Source of the DNA: Bacillota bacterium
GTDB lineage: Bacteria > Sysuimicrobiota > Sysuimicrobiia > Sysuimicrobiales > Segetimicrobiaceae
Direction: 5' to 3'
Assembly (NCBI GenBank): GCA_021324295.1
Contig: JAJPJJ010000044.1
Span: 1 to 64,000 of the forward strand
Length of the DNA stretch: 64,000 bases
The position numbers and the translations under genes were made by a program. The notes under the pieces are model-generated. The model did no database searches. It had not been told where the DNA came from and worked only from the letters and a program-made list of their open reading frames with translations. Of this stretch, positions 27,710 to 36,627 are shown one piece after another (within the stretch, counting starts at the first letter, position 1; every line of letters begins with the position of its first letter).

Positions 27710-28699
27710 TCATCCTCCGGTCTCGACGCCGAGCAGCCGGGCGGCGGTCCGGCCGCAGATCGCCTCGGTGGCGCCGGAGCCGAGCTCGAGACGACGGACC
27801 CGGCCGACCGGGTCCGCATCCGCCATGTCGTACGGCTGGTCGGTCCCGAGCAGGACCCGGTCCGGCCCGGCGACCTCGACGAGGAGCCGCAGCGCCCGGT
27901 CGTCGTGCGTGATGGTGTCGAAGTAGAGCCGCCGCAGGTACGCCGACGGGGGGGCCGGGATCGCGCGCCGGCACTCGGGCCGCACCGCGTACGCGTGATC
28001 CATCCGGCCGGCGACCCACGCCAGGCTGCCGCCGCCGTGCGCGAGCACGATCTCCAGATGCGGGAACCGGTCCAGCACCCCGCCCATGACGAGCCGGCCG
28101 GCGGCGAGCGCGGTCTCGCCGGGGTTGCCGATCGAGTTCGCGAGGTGCCACCGGTCCATCCGGTCCTCGCCCGCGTTGTTGAGCGGGTGGGTAAACACGG
28201 GCAGCCGCTCGCGCTGCGCGTACTCCCACAGCGGGGTGAAGCGGGGGTCGTCCAGGTAGCAGCCGTTGACGTTGGTGCCGACGTACAGCCCCCGGCAGCC
28301 GGCGCGCACGGCGCGCGCGGCCTCCGCGAGCGACGCGTCCACGTCCTGCAGCGGCAGCGTCGCGAGCGCGACGAGCCGGCTCGGGTGCGCCCGGCAGAGC
28401 GCGGCCAGGTCGTCGTTGAACACCGCCGCGAGCTCGGCTCCGAGCGCGGGGGGCGCCCAGTACAGCATCGGCGGGGAGAGCGACAGGGCCTGCGCCTGGA
28501 TCCCCCACCGGTCCAGCGCCTCCAGCCGCGCGGCGGCGTCGTAGAACACCGGACCGATGCGGGCGGACTGACGGGGGCTCGACCAGACGATGCGCTCCGC
28601 GCCCCGCGTCTCGACGTGCGCGCCGTACGCCCGGCCGTCCCGCTCCAGCGCGCGCAGGAACCGCTCCGGGAAGAAGTGGCTGTGCACGTCAACGATCAT
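27710..28699 (-). CDS. Amidohydrolase 2 family (ACMSD-like) metal-dependent hydrolase/decarboxylase
   Basis: MIVDVHSHFFPERFL, VFTHPLNN, IVLAHGGGSLAWVAGRMDHA, VLLGTDQPYDM. Confidence 0.9.
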   Translation of the reverse strand: MIVDVHSHFFPERFLRALERDGRAYGAHVETRGAERIVWSSPRQSARIGPVFYDAAARLEALDRWGIQAQALSLSPPMLYWAPPALGAELAAVFNDDLAALCRAHPSRLVALATLPLQDVDASLAEAARAVRAGCRGLYVGTNVNGCYLDDPRFTPLWEYAQRERLPVFTHPLNNAGEDRMDRWHLANSIGNPGETALAAGRLVMGGVLDRFPHLEIVLAHGGGSLAWVAGRMDHAYAVRPECRRAIPAPPSAYLRRLYFDTITHDDRALRLLVEVAGPDRVLLGTDQPYDMADADPVGRVRRLELGSGATEAICGRTAARLLGVETGG

Positions 28700-28732
28700 G
28701 GAGATCCGCGAGCGAGCGCCGATCGGCGATGC

Positions 28733-28802
28733 GGAGACCGCCCTCCGCTTCCCGTCGACGACCGGGTCCAACCGGAGGGCCGCAGGTCCGACGGGCCGAG
28801 AC
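28733..28802 (+). repeat. Repeat family B, copy 2
   Basis: About 48/70 identical, ungapped, to 49011-49080; core ACCGGAGGGCCGNNGGNCCGACGGGNCGAGNC. Confidence 0.6.
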
Positions 28803-28886
28803 GTTCCGCCGATGCCCACGGCCACGGTCGAGACCGCCGGGCGCGCCGGGCAGGCCCCCGCATCCCGCTGCGCCGCTCGCCCCCGA

Positions 28887-30143
28887 TCACCGCAGCATCT
28901 CCTCGTCGTGCTCGCACAGCGTGAAGATCTCGTACCCGGCGTCGGTCACCACGAGGTTCTCCTCCAACCGCACGGTCTGCGGGAGGCCGGGGTGACCGGC
29001 GAACGTCTCGATCGCAAAGTACATGTTCTGCTTGAGCTCGGCCGGGTACTTGAGCGAGTACGCCCGCGAGATCCACATCCCCTCGTACAGGCTCAACCCG
29101 ATGCTGTGCCCGAACTGCTGGAGCGAGACGCTGCCGTACTTGTCGTCGTCGTACTCGGGGAAGTGCCGCGCCACGTCCGCGGTCGTGGCGCCGGGCCGCA
29201 CCGCGCGGATCGCCGCGTACATCGACTCGTAGCACTCCTTGTAGAGGTCCCGTTCCTGCGGGGTCGGCTTGGCCGCGACCTTCCAGCAGCGGACGAAGTC
29301 CACGAAGTAGCCGCCCGGGCCGACCGCGTTGATGTCCATGATCATCAGGTCGCCCTGCCGGATGACCTTGTCGGTGTGCCACCGCCGGTAGGGGCTCGTG
29401 TTGCCCCCCGAGGCCACGATGATGTCGTACACAAAGTCGAACCCGCTGCGGTACAGGTACTCGTTGACGCGGGCGGTGATCTCGGCCTCGCGCACGCCCG
29501 GCCGGGCCCACTCGTGCTTGGCCATCCACATCGCCGCATCGCCGTGCGCGGCGGCGATCTTGTGGCACTCCAGCTCGTCGGGGGTCTTCACGACCCGGGC
29601 CTGGGAGATCGCCGGCCAGCCGTTGACGATGGTGAGGCCCTCCTGGGTGAGGGCCTGGTAGGCGACCATGTCCATGATGTCGATGCCGACCTTCTCGGTG
29701 TGCACGCCGGCCTCGCGCAGCACATCGGCGATGGACCCGGCCATCCGGGCGGCCATCTCCGGCTCGGCACCCTCCGACCACTTCCACGTGATCGCCGGGC
29801 GGACGTCCCCCAGCCACGGCGCGTCCATCTGGGCGTTCACCAGATCGCTGCCCACGGTCTCGAACAGCACCGGATCGCGCCCGCGTGGCAGGACCGCGTA
29901 GCGGATGAAGATGTTGTTCTTCCAGTTACCCTGCCAGACGCCGGTCACGTACCGGACGTTCTCCCCGACGAACAGGATGAGCGCCCCGAGATCGTGCTTC
30001 TCCATCATCTCGCGGGCCCGCGCGAGCCGGTCCTTGCGCATCCGGTCGAAGTTCACCCGCCCCCGCCAGTCGGTGCCGGTGGTGCTGTAGACGCGCCTCG
30101 GATGGTACTCGTGCTGCCCGGCGATGAACGGATGATAGGTCAT
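28887..30143 (-). CDS. M24-family (Xaa-Pro aminopeptidase/creatinase-like) hydrolase
   Basis: RLARAREMMEKHDLGALILFVGENVRYVTGVWQGNWKN; IRQGDLMIMDINAVGPGGYFVDFVR; IGLSLYEGMWISR. Confidence 0.9.
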   Translation of the reverse strand: MTYHPFIAGQHEYHPRRVYSTTGTDWRGRVNFDRMRKDRLARAREMMEKHDLGALILFVGENVRYVTGVWQGNWKNNIFIRYAVLPRGRDPVLFETVGSDLVNAQMDAPWLGDVRPAITWKWSEGAEPEMAARMAGSIADVLREAGVHTEKVGIDIMDMVAYQALTQEGLTIVNGWPAISQARVVKTPDELECHKIAAAHGDAAMWMAKHEWARPGVREAEITARVNEYLYRSGFDFVYDIIVASGGNTSPYRRWHTDKVIRQGDLMIMDINAVGPGGYFVDFVRCWKVAAKPTPQERDLYKECYESMYAAIRAVRPGATTADVARHFPEYDDDKYGSVSLQQFGHSIGLSLYEGMWISRAYSLKYPAELKQNMYFAIETFAGHPGLPQTVRLEENLVVTDAGYEIFTLCEHDEEMLR

Positions 30144-30252
30144 CGGCGTGCCTCCCTTCGCTGTCGTGCTCCGCGATTCGCTGGGGCGGCGGGCCGCCCT
30201 CCGCGGGACCGCGCCCCGCTCCGGCCCCGAGTCCGCGGCGGAGCGCGCCGCG

Positions 30253-31491
30253 TCACTGCAGCAGGCCCTCGCAGTACGGGCTGCGCGAGATGCGGCGCGC
30301 GCCGCTTCCCGTCACGACCACCATGTCCTCCAGACGCACGCCGCCGCCCCCGCGGATGCCCGGGACCCAGATGAGCGGCTCCAGGGCGAAGACCATCCCG
30401 GGCTCGAGCACGACCGAGGCGGCGCCCGGAAACGCCTCCCCGATGTAGGGCGGCTCGTTGGAGCCGCAGCCGATGCCGTGCCCGATGAACAGGCTGAGCA
30501 GGCGCTCGCCGAGCCCGTGGGCGGCGGCCCGGCTGCGGATCGCGGCGGCGACCTCCACGTTGGTCGCGCCGGGCCGCATCGCCGCGATCCCCGCCTGCAG
30601 CGACTCCCAGACGGCGCGGTAGACGCGCCGCTGGTCGGCCGAGGGCGCCCCGCACACGACGGTCCGACCGACGTCGCCGAAGTAGCCGTTCCACATGGCG
30701 CCGATGTCGATGAACACCACGTCGCCCTCCCGGATCAGCTTATCGGTCGCGAGGCGGGTAGGCGGCCCCATCCGCTCGCCGCTCGCGACAAATGGCGTCG
30801 TGACGTGTGGGGACTCGGCCCCGAGGCGGTAGAGGACGCGCAGCGCCTCACCGGCCACCTCGCACTCCCGGACCCCGGCCCGCACGTGGGCGACCGCCGC
30901 CGCGGTCACCGCTTCCGCGATCGCGGTCGCTTCCTCGATCAGCGCGAGCTCCTCGGGCGTCTTGATCCGGCGGGCCGCCTGCATCGCGACATCCCCGTCC
31001 TGCCACCGCACGCGCGGGCAGCACTCGGCGAGCGCATCCATGAAGAGCTTGCTCCCAAAGTCGAGCCCGATGGCAGCTCCCTCGAGGCCGCATCGCGCGA
31101 GCGCGGTCGGGACGATCTCGCTCGCGGCGTGGCGGACGAGGCCCGGCTCCTCCAGGATCGGGATCGTGTGAAACTCCCGGATCCAGGGCATCGTCGCCTC
31201 GGCTCGGTCCCGGTCCCCGCCGGAGACGAACAGCACGGGCGGGCCTTCCCGGGGGAAGAGGGCACCGTTGAGCACCCCGGTCTTGCCGGCGATGATCTGC
31301 GGCCGGAGGCTCGTGAGGTAGCGGACGTTCTCCTCCTTCCAGACGAGCACCGCGTCCAGCCCGGAGGCGACGAGGGCCTGTCGCGCGCGCTCCCACCGGC
31401 CGGCGCGCAGACGTGCCATGTCCACGCGCGCCTCGTAGTCCACATGACCGGGGCCCCGCGCCCACGCGTCCGCCCCGCCGGGATCGGTCAC
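30253..31491 (-). CDS. M24-family (Xaa-Pro aminopeptidase/creatinase-like) hydrolase
   Basis: ARQALVASGLDAVLVWKEENVRYLTSLRPQ; IREGDVVFIDIGAMWNGYFGDVGRTVVCG; FIGHGIGCGSNEPPYIGE; GGGGVRLEDMVVVT. Confidence 0.92.
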   Translation of the reverse strand: MTDPGGADAWARGPGHVDYEARVDMARLRAGRWERARQALVASGLDAVLVWKEENVRYLTSLRPQIIAGKTGVLNGALFPREGPPVLFVSGGDRDRAEATMPWIREFHTIPILEEPGLVRHAASEIVPTALARCGLEGAAIGLDFGSKLFMDALAECCPRVRWQDGDVAMQAARRIKTPEELALIEEATAIAEAVTAAAVAHVRAGVRECEVAGEALRVLYRLGAESPHVTTPFVASGERMGPPTRLATDKLIREGDVVFIDIGAMWNGYFGDVGRTVVCGAPSADQRRVYRAVWESLQAGIAAMRPGATNVEVAAAIRSRAAAHGLGERLLSLFIGHGIGCGSNEPPYIGEAFPGAASVVLEPGMVFALEPLIWVPGIRGGGGVRLEDMVVVTGSGARRISRSPYCEGLLQ

Positions 31492-31510
31492 GGGCGTCTT
31501 CCCCCGGCGA

Positions 31511-32494
31511 TCATCGCGCGTACACCTCGGGGTTGACGATGTTCGGCGGGCGCTCGCCCCGCAGGTACGCGGCGATGTTGTCCACGACCACGCCGGCGAT
31601 CCGCTCCCGCGTGTCCCGGTCGGCGCTCCCGATGTGTGGCGTGAGCACAGCGTTCGGCAGGTCGAGGAGCCCCGGGGAGACGCCCGGCTCGTGCTCGTAC
31701 ACGTCGAGGCCGGCCCCGGCGATCCAGCCCTCGCGCAGCGCCCGGACGAGCGCCTCCTCATCCACGAGCGGCCCGCGCGACGTGTTGATGAGGTAGGCGG
31801 TCGGCTTCATGAGGCGCAGCTCCCGCTCCCCGATCAGGTGGTGCGTCTGGGGCGTCTGCGACGCGTGCACCGAGACGAAGTCGGACTGCCGAAGCAGGTC
31901 GTCGAGCGGAGCCCATCGCACGCCGGACTCCTGCTCCTCGGCGGGAGAGAGGCGGCGGCGCTTCAGGCACAGGATGCGCATCCCGAAGCCTCGGGCGCGC
32001 CGGGCGACGGCCTGCCCGATCGCCCCCAGGCCGACGATCCCGAGCGTCTTGCCGTGGACGGTGGCCCCGACCAGGTACGTCGACTGGGCGCCGGGGAACA
32101 CCCCGGAGCGGAGCACGCGATCGGCCTCCACGACCCGGCGGGCGACCGCGAGGAGCAGCGCCATCGTGATGTCCGCGGTCGCCTCGGTCACGAGCGGCGG
32201 GATCACCGTGACCGGGATCCCGCGGGCGGTGGCGGCCGCGACGTCGATGTTGGCCGGGACGATCGCCATCGAGGCCACGAGGCGAAGACGCCGGCCGGAG
32301 GCGAGCACGTCCTCGTCCACGCGGTCGTGCAGCAGGCAGAACAGCACCTCCGCGTCGCGGACGCCCGCGAGCAGCTCGTCGCGGCTCGCGATGCGCAACG
32401 GGTCGTCGTGCATCTCGACCTCGGCGAGCTCGCAAAGGCGTGCGAGCGCGCCTGGGGGGATCGGCTGGGTCAGGTAGACGCGGGGCCGGGACAT
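31511..32494 (-). CDS. D-isomer-specific 2-hydroxyacid dehydrogenase
   Basis: GKTLGIVGLGAIGQAVARRARGFGMRILCL; PTAYLINTSRGPLVDEEALVRALREGWIAGAGLDVYEHEP; LTPHIGSADRDTRERI. Confidence 0.94.
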   Translation of the reverse strand: MSRPRVYLTQPIPPGALARLCELAEVEMHDDPLRIASRDELLAGVRDAEVLFCLLHDRVDEDVLASGRRLRLVASMAIVPANIDVAAATARGIPVTVIPPLVTEATADITMALLLAVARRVVEADRVLRSGVFPGAQSTYLVGATVHGKTLGIVGLGAIGQAVARRARGFGMRILCLKRRRLSPAEEQESGVRWAPLDDLLRQSDFVSVHASQTPQTHHLIGERELRLMKPTAYLINTSRGPLVDEEALVRALREGWIAGAGLDVYEHEPGVSPGLLDLPNAVLTPHIGSADRDTRERIAGVVVDNIAAYLRGERPPNIVNPEVYAR

Positions 32495-32534
32495 GTCGGG
32501 GCGCGCCCCTCCACGGGCGAAGCCGGCCGCGGGC

Positions 32535-32870
32535 TCAGATGCGGTGGCCACGACCGTCGACGAGGCTCTTGCAGCTGAGCACCTCGGTGTCCTCGAGCGC
32601 GGTCACGGCGTGCCGGGTGTTGGGGGGAGCCAGGAACCCCTCGCCGGGCCCGACTTCCTCGACCTCGCCATCGAGCGTCACGCGCAGCCGGCCCCGCAGC
32701 ACCACCATGATCTGCTCCTGCGGGTGGGCGTGGGGGACGGCCCCCTCCCCGGCCCGGAAGCGCAGGCGCCCCACCTCGATCTGCGAGCCGGTCAGCAGGG
32801 GGCCGTGCGCCCGGGAGTACCGGGGCGTCACGTACTCCGCCTGGATCTCATCGAACCGAAAGAACGGCAC
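32535..32870 (-). CDS. Small cupin-domain protein
   Basis: FRAGEGAVPHAHPQEQIMVVLRGRLRVTLDGEVEEVGPGEGFLAPPNTRHAVTALEDTEVL. Confidence 0.88.
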   Translation of the reverse strand: MPFFRFDEIQAEYVTPRYSRAHGPLLTGSQIEVGRLRFRAGEGAVPHAHPQEQIMVVLRGRLRVTLDGEVEEVGPGEGFLAPPNTRHAVTALEDTEVLSCKSLVDGRGHRI

Positions 32871-32921
32871 GGCCCGCCCCCCTCGCCGGATCGGGTTGCC
32901 GCCAGCCCGCCTGCGGCGTGG

Positions 32922-33284
32922 TCACCGCCGGACCGGTGCGGAGGCCGACCACCCCCGGCTGCCCTTGCCGTCGACGAGGTTCTTGCTGCTGAGGAACACG
33001 GCGTCCTCGAGCGCGTGGATCTCGTGCACGACGTTCGGCGGCACGTGGATCACGTCGCCGGGCGCCACGATGCGCTCCTCGTCGCCGACGCGCGCGCGGA
33101 GCTTGCCCTCCAGCACGTAGATGATCTGCTCGTTGGGGTGACGGTGAGGATCGGCGCCCGTTCCCCGGGCCACGCGATACCGGCCCACCTCGATCACCTC
33201 GCCGGTGACCGTGCCACCGGTCGCGGTCGAATAGTGCGGGGAGATCACTTCCTCGGGGAGGTCTGTCCACCTGTGGAACGGCAT
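32922..33284 (-). CDS. Small cupin-domain protein (tandem paralogue)
   Basis: VARGTGADPHRHPNEQIIYVLEGKLRARVGDEERIVAPGDVIHVPPNVVHEIHALEDAVFLSSKNLVDGKG. Confidence 0.88.
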   Translation of the reverse strand: MPFHRWTDLPEEVISPHYSTATGGTVTGEVIEVGRYRVARGTGADPHRHPNEQIIYVLEGKLRARVGDEERIVAPGDVIHVPPNVVHEIHALEDAVFLSSKNLVDGKGSRGWSASAPVRR

Positions 33285-33348
33285 CGCCGGTCCTCCCGCT
33301 GCCTGCTCCGGCCAGGGGCCCGCGTCGAGAAGCGCTTCTACGTCGCCC

Positions 33349-33441
33349 CGGCCTCTCCTCTCGGCCGTAGGCGCCGGGGAAGGTCCGCCCGGCCCCCGAG
33401 AGGCCGGCGCGTCCCGGGCGGGGCGGACGCCCCGCCCGGGA
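33349..33441. other. Hairpin (33349-33358 with 33398-33407) followed by a 30-nt palindrome (33412-33441)
   Basis: CCGGCCTCTC/GAGAGGCCGG; TCCCGGGCGGGGCG-GA-CGCCCCGCCCGGGA. Confidence 0.8.
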
Positions 33442-33479
33442 GGGACCGAAGGCGAGGGGCACGAAGGGAGCGCACGTAT

Positions 33480-33781
33480 CGCGACGAGGCCAACCGGCTT
33501 GGAACCGAAGCAAGCTGCATCGGTGCGATGGGGGCCCGGGCCTGGAAGCCGGGTCTCGCGACGAGGGCAAACGGCCTTGGACCTGGCGTGACCGGGATCG
33601 GTCCGGTGGGGCCCGGGCCGTTAGACCACGCGCACCGCACGGGGGCCGACGGCAGTGGAACTGAAGGATACCGCCTCGGCCGGTGGGGGCCAGGGCCGTT
33701 AGACCACGCGCACCGCACGGGGGCAAACGGCAGTGGAACTGCAGGATACCGCTTCGGCCGGTGGGGGCCAGGGCCGTTAGA
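33480..33781 (+). repeat. Repeat family A, four tandem units; last two have a 78-nt period and about 95% identity
   Basis: CGCACCGCACGGGGGC(CG/AA)ACGGCAGTGGAACTG(A/C)AGGATACCGC(C/T)TCGGCCGGTGGGGGCCAGGGCCGTTAGAC at 33631 and 33709; two diverged units upstream. Confidence 0.9.
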
Positions 33782-33799
33782 CGCCAGGGAGGGAGGGTG

Positions 33800-34840
33800 A
33801 TGCGACGTCTTGCGGCATTGCTCTGCGTCACGACGGGCGCGCTGGTGACCGGCGCCGCCGCGGTGGCGGCCCCAGCGCCCATCCCGCTCACGCTCATCAC
33901 CGTGACCAACATGCTGCATACGCCGGAGTTCGTGGCCGTCGAGAAGGGGTTCTTCCTCAAGCACGGGCTCAACGTGAAGTTCGTGCACACACAGACCGGG
34001 GCCGAGGCGAACGCCGCCATGGAATCGGGGAGCGCGCAGATCGCGGACGTGGGCGTCACCTCGGTCCAGGCGGCGCGCGAAGCGGGGCTGCCGATCTTCA
34101 TGTTCGTGCCGGTCCTCAACGATGCGACGACGGACGTCGGCGACAGCCCCCTCGCCGTCGTCGCGCGAGCGGACAGCGGCATCCGGCCCGACGATGCGCG
34201 GAGCTTCGTCGGCAAGAAGGTGGGGCTCGTCAGGGGCGGCACAGGCGACGTCTGGCTCACGACGTGGCTGAAGAAGGAAGGCGTCGATCCCAAACAAGTC
34301 ACCTACCTCAACGTCCAACCGGGCGACCAGTTGGTCACCATCCAGAACAAGAACGTCGACGCCATCGCCACGTGGGAGCCGTTCCAGACGCTGATCCTCG
34401 ACACGATGGGGTCGCAGGCGGTGCTGATCAAGCGCGGCGGCCCGATCCTGGGCTACACGCTCGGCATCGGGACCACGGACTCGTACGCCCAGAGCCACCC
34501 GCAGATCGTCCAGGCGGTCGCCGACGCGATCGCGGAGAGCTCCCACTGGGTCCGCACCCACCCTGCGGACGCGTCCCAGGTGGTCACGCACTGGATTCCG
34601 GGGCTCAGCGCCAAGGTGGCGCAGGACGCGATCCGCAACATCCCCTTCGATCCGAGGATCAGTGGCTGCACGGCGCGGGCGTTCGCCGCCGCGACCAAGC
34701 TGCTCTACGAGCAGCGCAAGATCAGGGCGGTGATGCCGACCGATCAGCAGCTCACGGACCGCTTCGTCCGGCGGACGCAGGCGCTCTACCCGGGCCTCTT
34801 CGGCGACCTCAAGCCGATCCCGGCCTCATGCGGACGCTAA
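33800..34840 (+). CDS. NMT1/THI5/SsuA-like ABC transporter substrate-binding protein
   Basis: Signal peptide; NMLHTPEFVAVEKGFFLKHGLNVKFVHTQTGAEANAAMESGSAQIADVGV. Confidence 0.9.
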   Translation: MRRLAALLCVTTGALVTGAAAVAAPAPIPLTLITVTNMLHTPEFVAVEKGFFLKHGLNVKFVHTQTGAEANAAMESGSAQIADVGVTSVQAAREAGLPIFMFVPVLNDATTDVGDSPLAVVARADSGIRPDDARSFVGKKVGLVRGGTGDVWLTTWLKKEGVDPKQVTYLNVQPGDQLVTIQNKNVDAIATWEPFQTLILDTMGSQAVLIKRGGPILGYTLGIGTTDSYAQSHPQIVQAVADAIAESSHWVRTHPADASQVVTHWIPGLSAKVAQDAIRNIPFDPRISGCTARAFAAATKLLYEQRKIRAVMPTDQQLTDRFVRRTQALYPGLFGDLKPIPASCGR

Positions 34841-34930
34841 CGGGACCGTCGCGCGCGGCGGCGCGGCCTCCGGCACGGCACCCCCGCACCGCTGCCACAG
34901 CGCGCCCTCCCGCGCGTGGGGTGATGAGCG

Positions 34931-35779
34931 TTGGACGATGGTGGAGGGTGTGAGCTGAGCGCACGCCCGGGGCCTCCGGCGCTCGCGCGGGAGCGCACGC
35001 CGACGGGGGTCAAGATCCAGATCATCGCGCTCCGCCACGAATATCGGGCGGACGACGGCCGGCAGTTGCTGGCCCTCGACGGCGTCTCCTTCGACGTCAG
35101 CGAAAACGAGGTCGTCACGGTCGTCGGTCCAAGCGGCTGCGGGAAGTCCACGCTGATCCACATCATCGCCGGGCTGGTGCGACCGAGCGCGGGGGAGGTG
35201 TGGGTGGACGGCCAGCCGGTCCGCCGCCCCGGCAGGGACCGCGGGGTGGTGTTCCAGGAGCTCGCCATCCTCCCCTGGCGCACCGTCAGGCGCAACATCG
35301 GGCACGGGTTGGAGATCGCGCGCGTTCCCCGGGAGGAGCGCGAGAAGATCGTCGACCGCTACATCGAGCTCGTGGGGCTCCGCGGCTTCGAAGACCGGTA
35401 CCCGCACGAGCTCTCGGGCGGGATGAAGCAGCGCGTCGCGGTCGCCCGCACGCTCGCCGCCGACCCCAAAGTCATCCTCATGGACGAGCCCTTTGCCGCC
35501 GTGGACGCGCAGACGCGGATCACGCTCCAGCAGGAGCTGCTGCGGATCTCCGTCCTGACGATGAAGACCATCCTGTTTGTGACCCACAGCGTAGACGAGG
35601 CCGTCTTCCTCGGCGATCGCGTGATGGTCCTGACGCGCCGCCCGGGGAGGGTCAAGGAGTCCGTGAGCGTCCCGCTGCCCCGCGCGCAGCGCTCATGGGA
35701 TGCCGTGAACCGCGATCCCCGCTTCCTCGCGGTGCGGGACCACGTGCTCCAGTCGGTGAGGGCCGAGGTCGCGTCGTGA
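34931..35779 (+). CDS. ABC transporter ATP-binding protein (SsuB/TauB family)
   Basis: VVGPSGCGKSTLIHIIAGLVRPSAGEVWVDGQPV, VFQELAILPWRTVRRNI, LSGGMKQRVAVARTLAADPKVILMDEPFAAVDAQTR. Confidence 0.93.
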   Translation: MDDGGGCELSARPGPPALARERTPTGVKIQIIALRHEYRADDGRQLLALDGVSFDVSENEVVTVVGPSGCGKSTLIHIIAGLVRPSAGEVWVDGQPVRRPGRDRGVVFQELAILPWRTVRRNIGHGLEIARVPREEREKIVDRYIELVGLRGFEDRYPHELSGGMKQRVAVARTLAADPKVILMDEPFAAVDAQTRITLQQELLRISVLTMKTILFVTHSVDEAVFLGDRVMVLTRRPGRVKESVSVPLPRAQRSWDAVNRDPRFLAVRDHVLQSVRAEVAS

Positions 35780-36627
35780 GCGCACGGTCCCAGCCCGGTC
35801 CGGCGCTGCTCGCACGGGAGCGGCCGGCCGGCGTGGGGCCGGGCCCGGGGCCGACGCTTCCGGCATCGCTCCGGGCGCTCGTCCGGTCGAGCCTCCCCTT
35901 CCTCCTGCTGCTCGCCGTCTGGTGGGCCGCCACGACCGCCCTCCATCCCAGGGCGACCGTCCTGCCGTCCCCCGCCGCGGCGGCACGCGCGGCCGGGCCG
36001 CTCATCGCGGAGGGCATCCTGCCCGATTACGCCACCGCGAGCCTCAAGAGGATCGCGTTCGGCGGCGGGCTCGCCATCGCCCTCGGCGTCCCTGCCGGTC
36101 TCCTCCTCGGATCCAACCGCCTCCTCAGCGTTGCGTTCACGCCCTTCCTGAAGTTCTTCCAGTCGCTGTCCGGCATCGCGTGGCTTCCGATGGTGCTCGT
36201 GTGGTTCGGGTTCACCGAGAGGACGATCCAGGTCGTCATCCTCTACACCGCCCTGTTCCCGATCGTCTTCAACACGATGACCGGGTTGCGGACGGTGCCG
36301 CCCCGCCTCGCCGACGGGCTCAGGGCCCTGGGGGCCGGCCGGTGGCGGCTGGTCACGGACGTCTGGCTCCCGGGCGCGCTCCCCAGCATCATCGTCGGCA
36401 TCCGCCTCGGCATCGCCTACGGATGGCGCGCGCTGATCGCGGGCGAGATGGTCGTGGGCGCCGGGGGGATTGGGTTTCTCCTGTTCCAGTCGCGAAGCTT
36501 TCAGCAGACCGCGCGCATCATCGACGGCATGGTCGTGATCGGCCTGCTGTGGATCTTTCTCGATGCGGGCTTCCTCCGACCGCTCGAGCGATACACCGTC
36601 GAGCGCTGGGGCCTCGTGCAGCGATGA
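35776..36627 (+). CDS. ABC transporter permease (SsuC/TauC family), first
   Basis: PLIAEGILPDYATASLKRIAFGGGLAIALGVPAGLLLGSNRLL; ALGAGRWRLVTDVWLPGALPSIIVGIRLGIAYGWRALIAGEMV; GTGA overlap with the ATPase. Confidence 0.92.
   Translation: MSARSQPGPALLARERPAGVGPGPGPTLPASLRALVRSSLPFLLLLAVWWAATTALHPRATVLPSPAAAARAAGPLIAEGILPDYATASLKRIAFGGGLAIALGVPAGLLLGSNRLLSVAFTPFLKFFQSLSGIAWLPMVLVWFGFTERTIQVVILYTALFPIVFNTMTGLRTVPPRLADGLRALGAGRWRLVTDVWLPGALPSIIVGIRLGIAYGWRALIAGEMVVGAGGIGFLLFQSRSFQQTARIIDGMVVIGLLWIFLDAGFLRPLERYTVERWGLVQR

Noticed and set aside
32493-33800. Repeat-containing protein with HAHRTGANGSGTAGYRFGRWGPGPLD motifs
   Set aside because: Only arises because the 78-nt DNA period is divisible by 3; upstream part is antisense to two cupin genes and there is no start or RBS specific to it.
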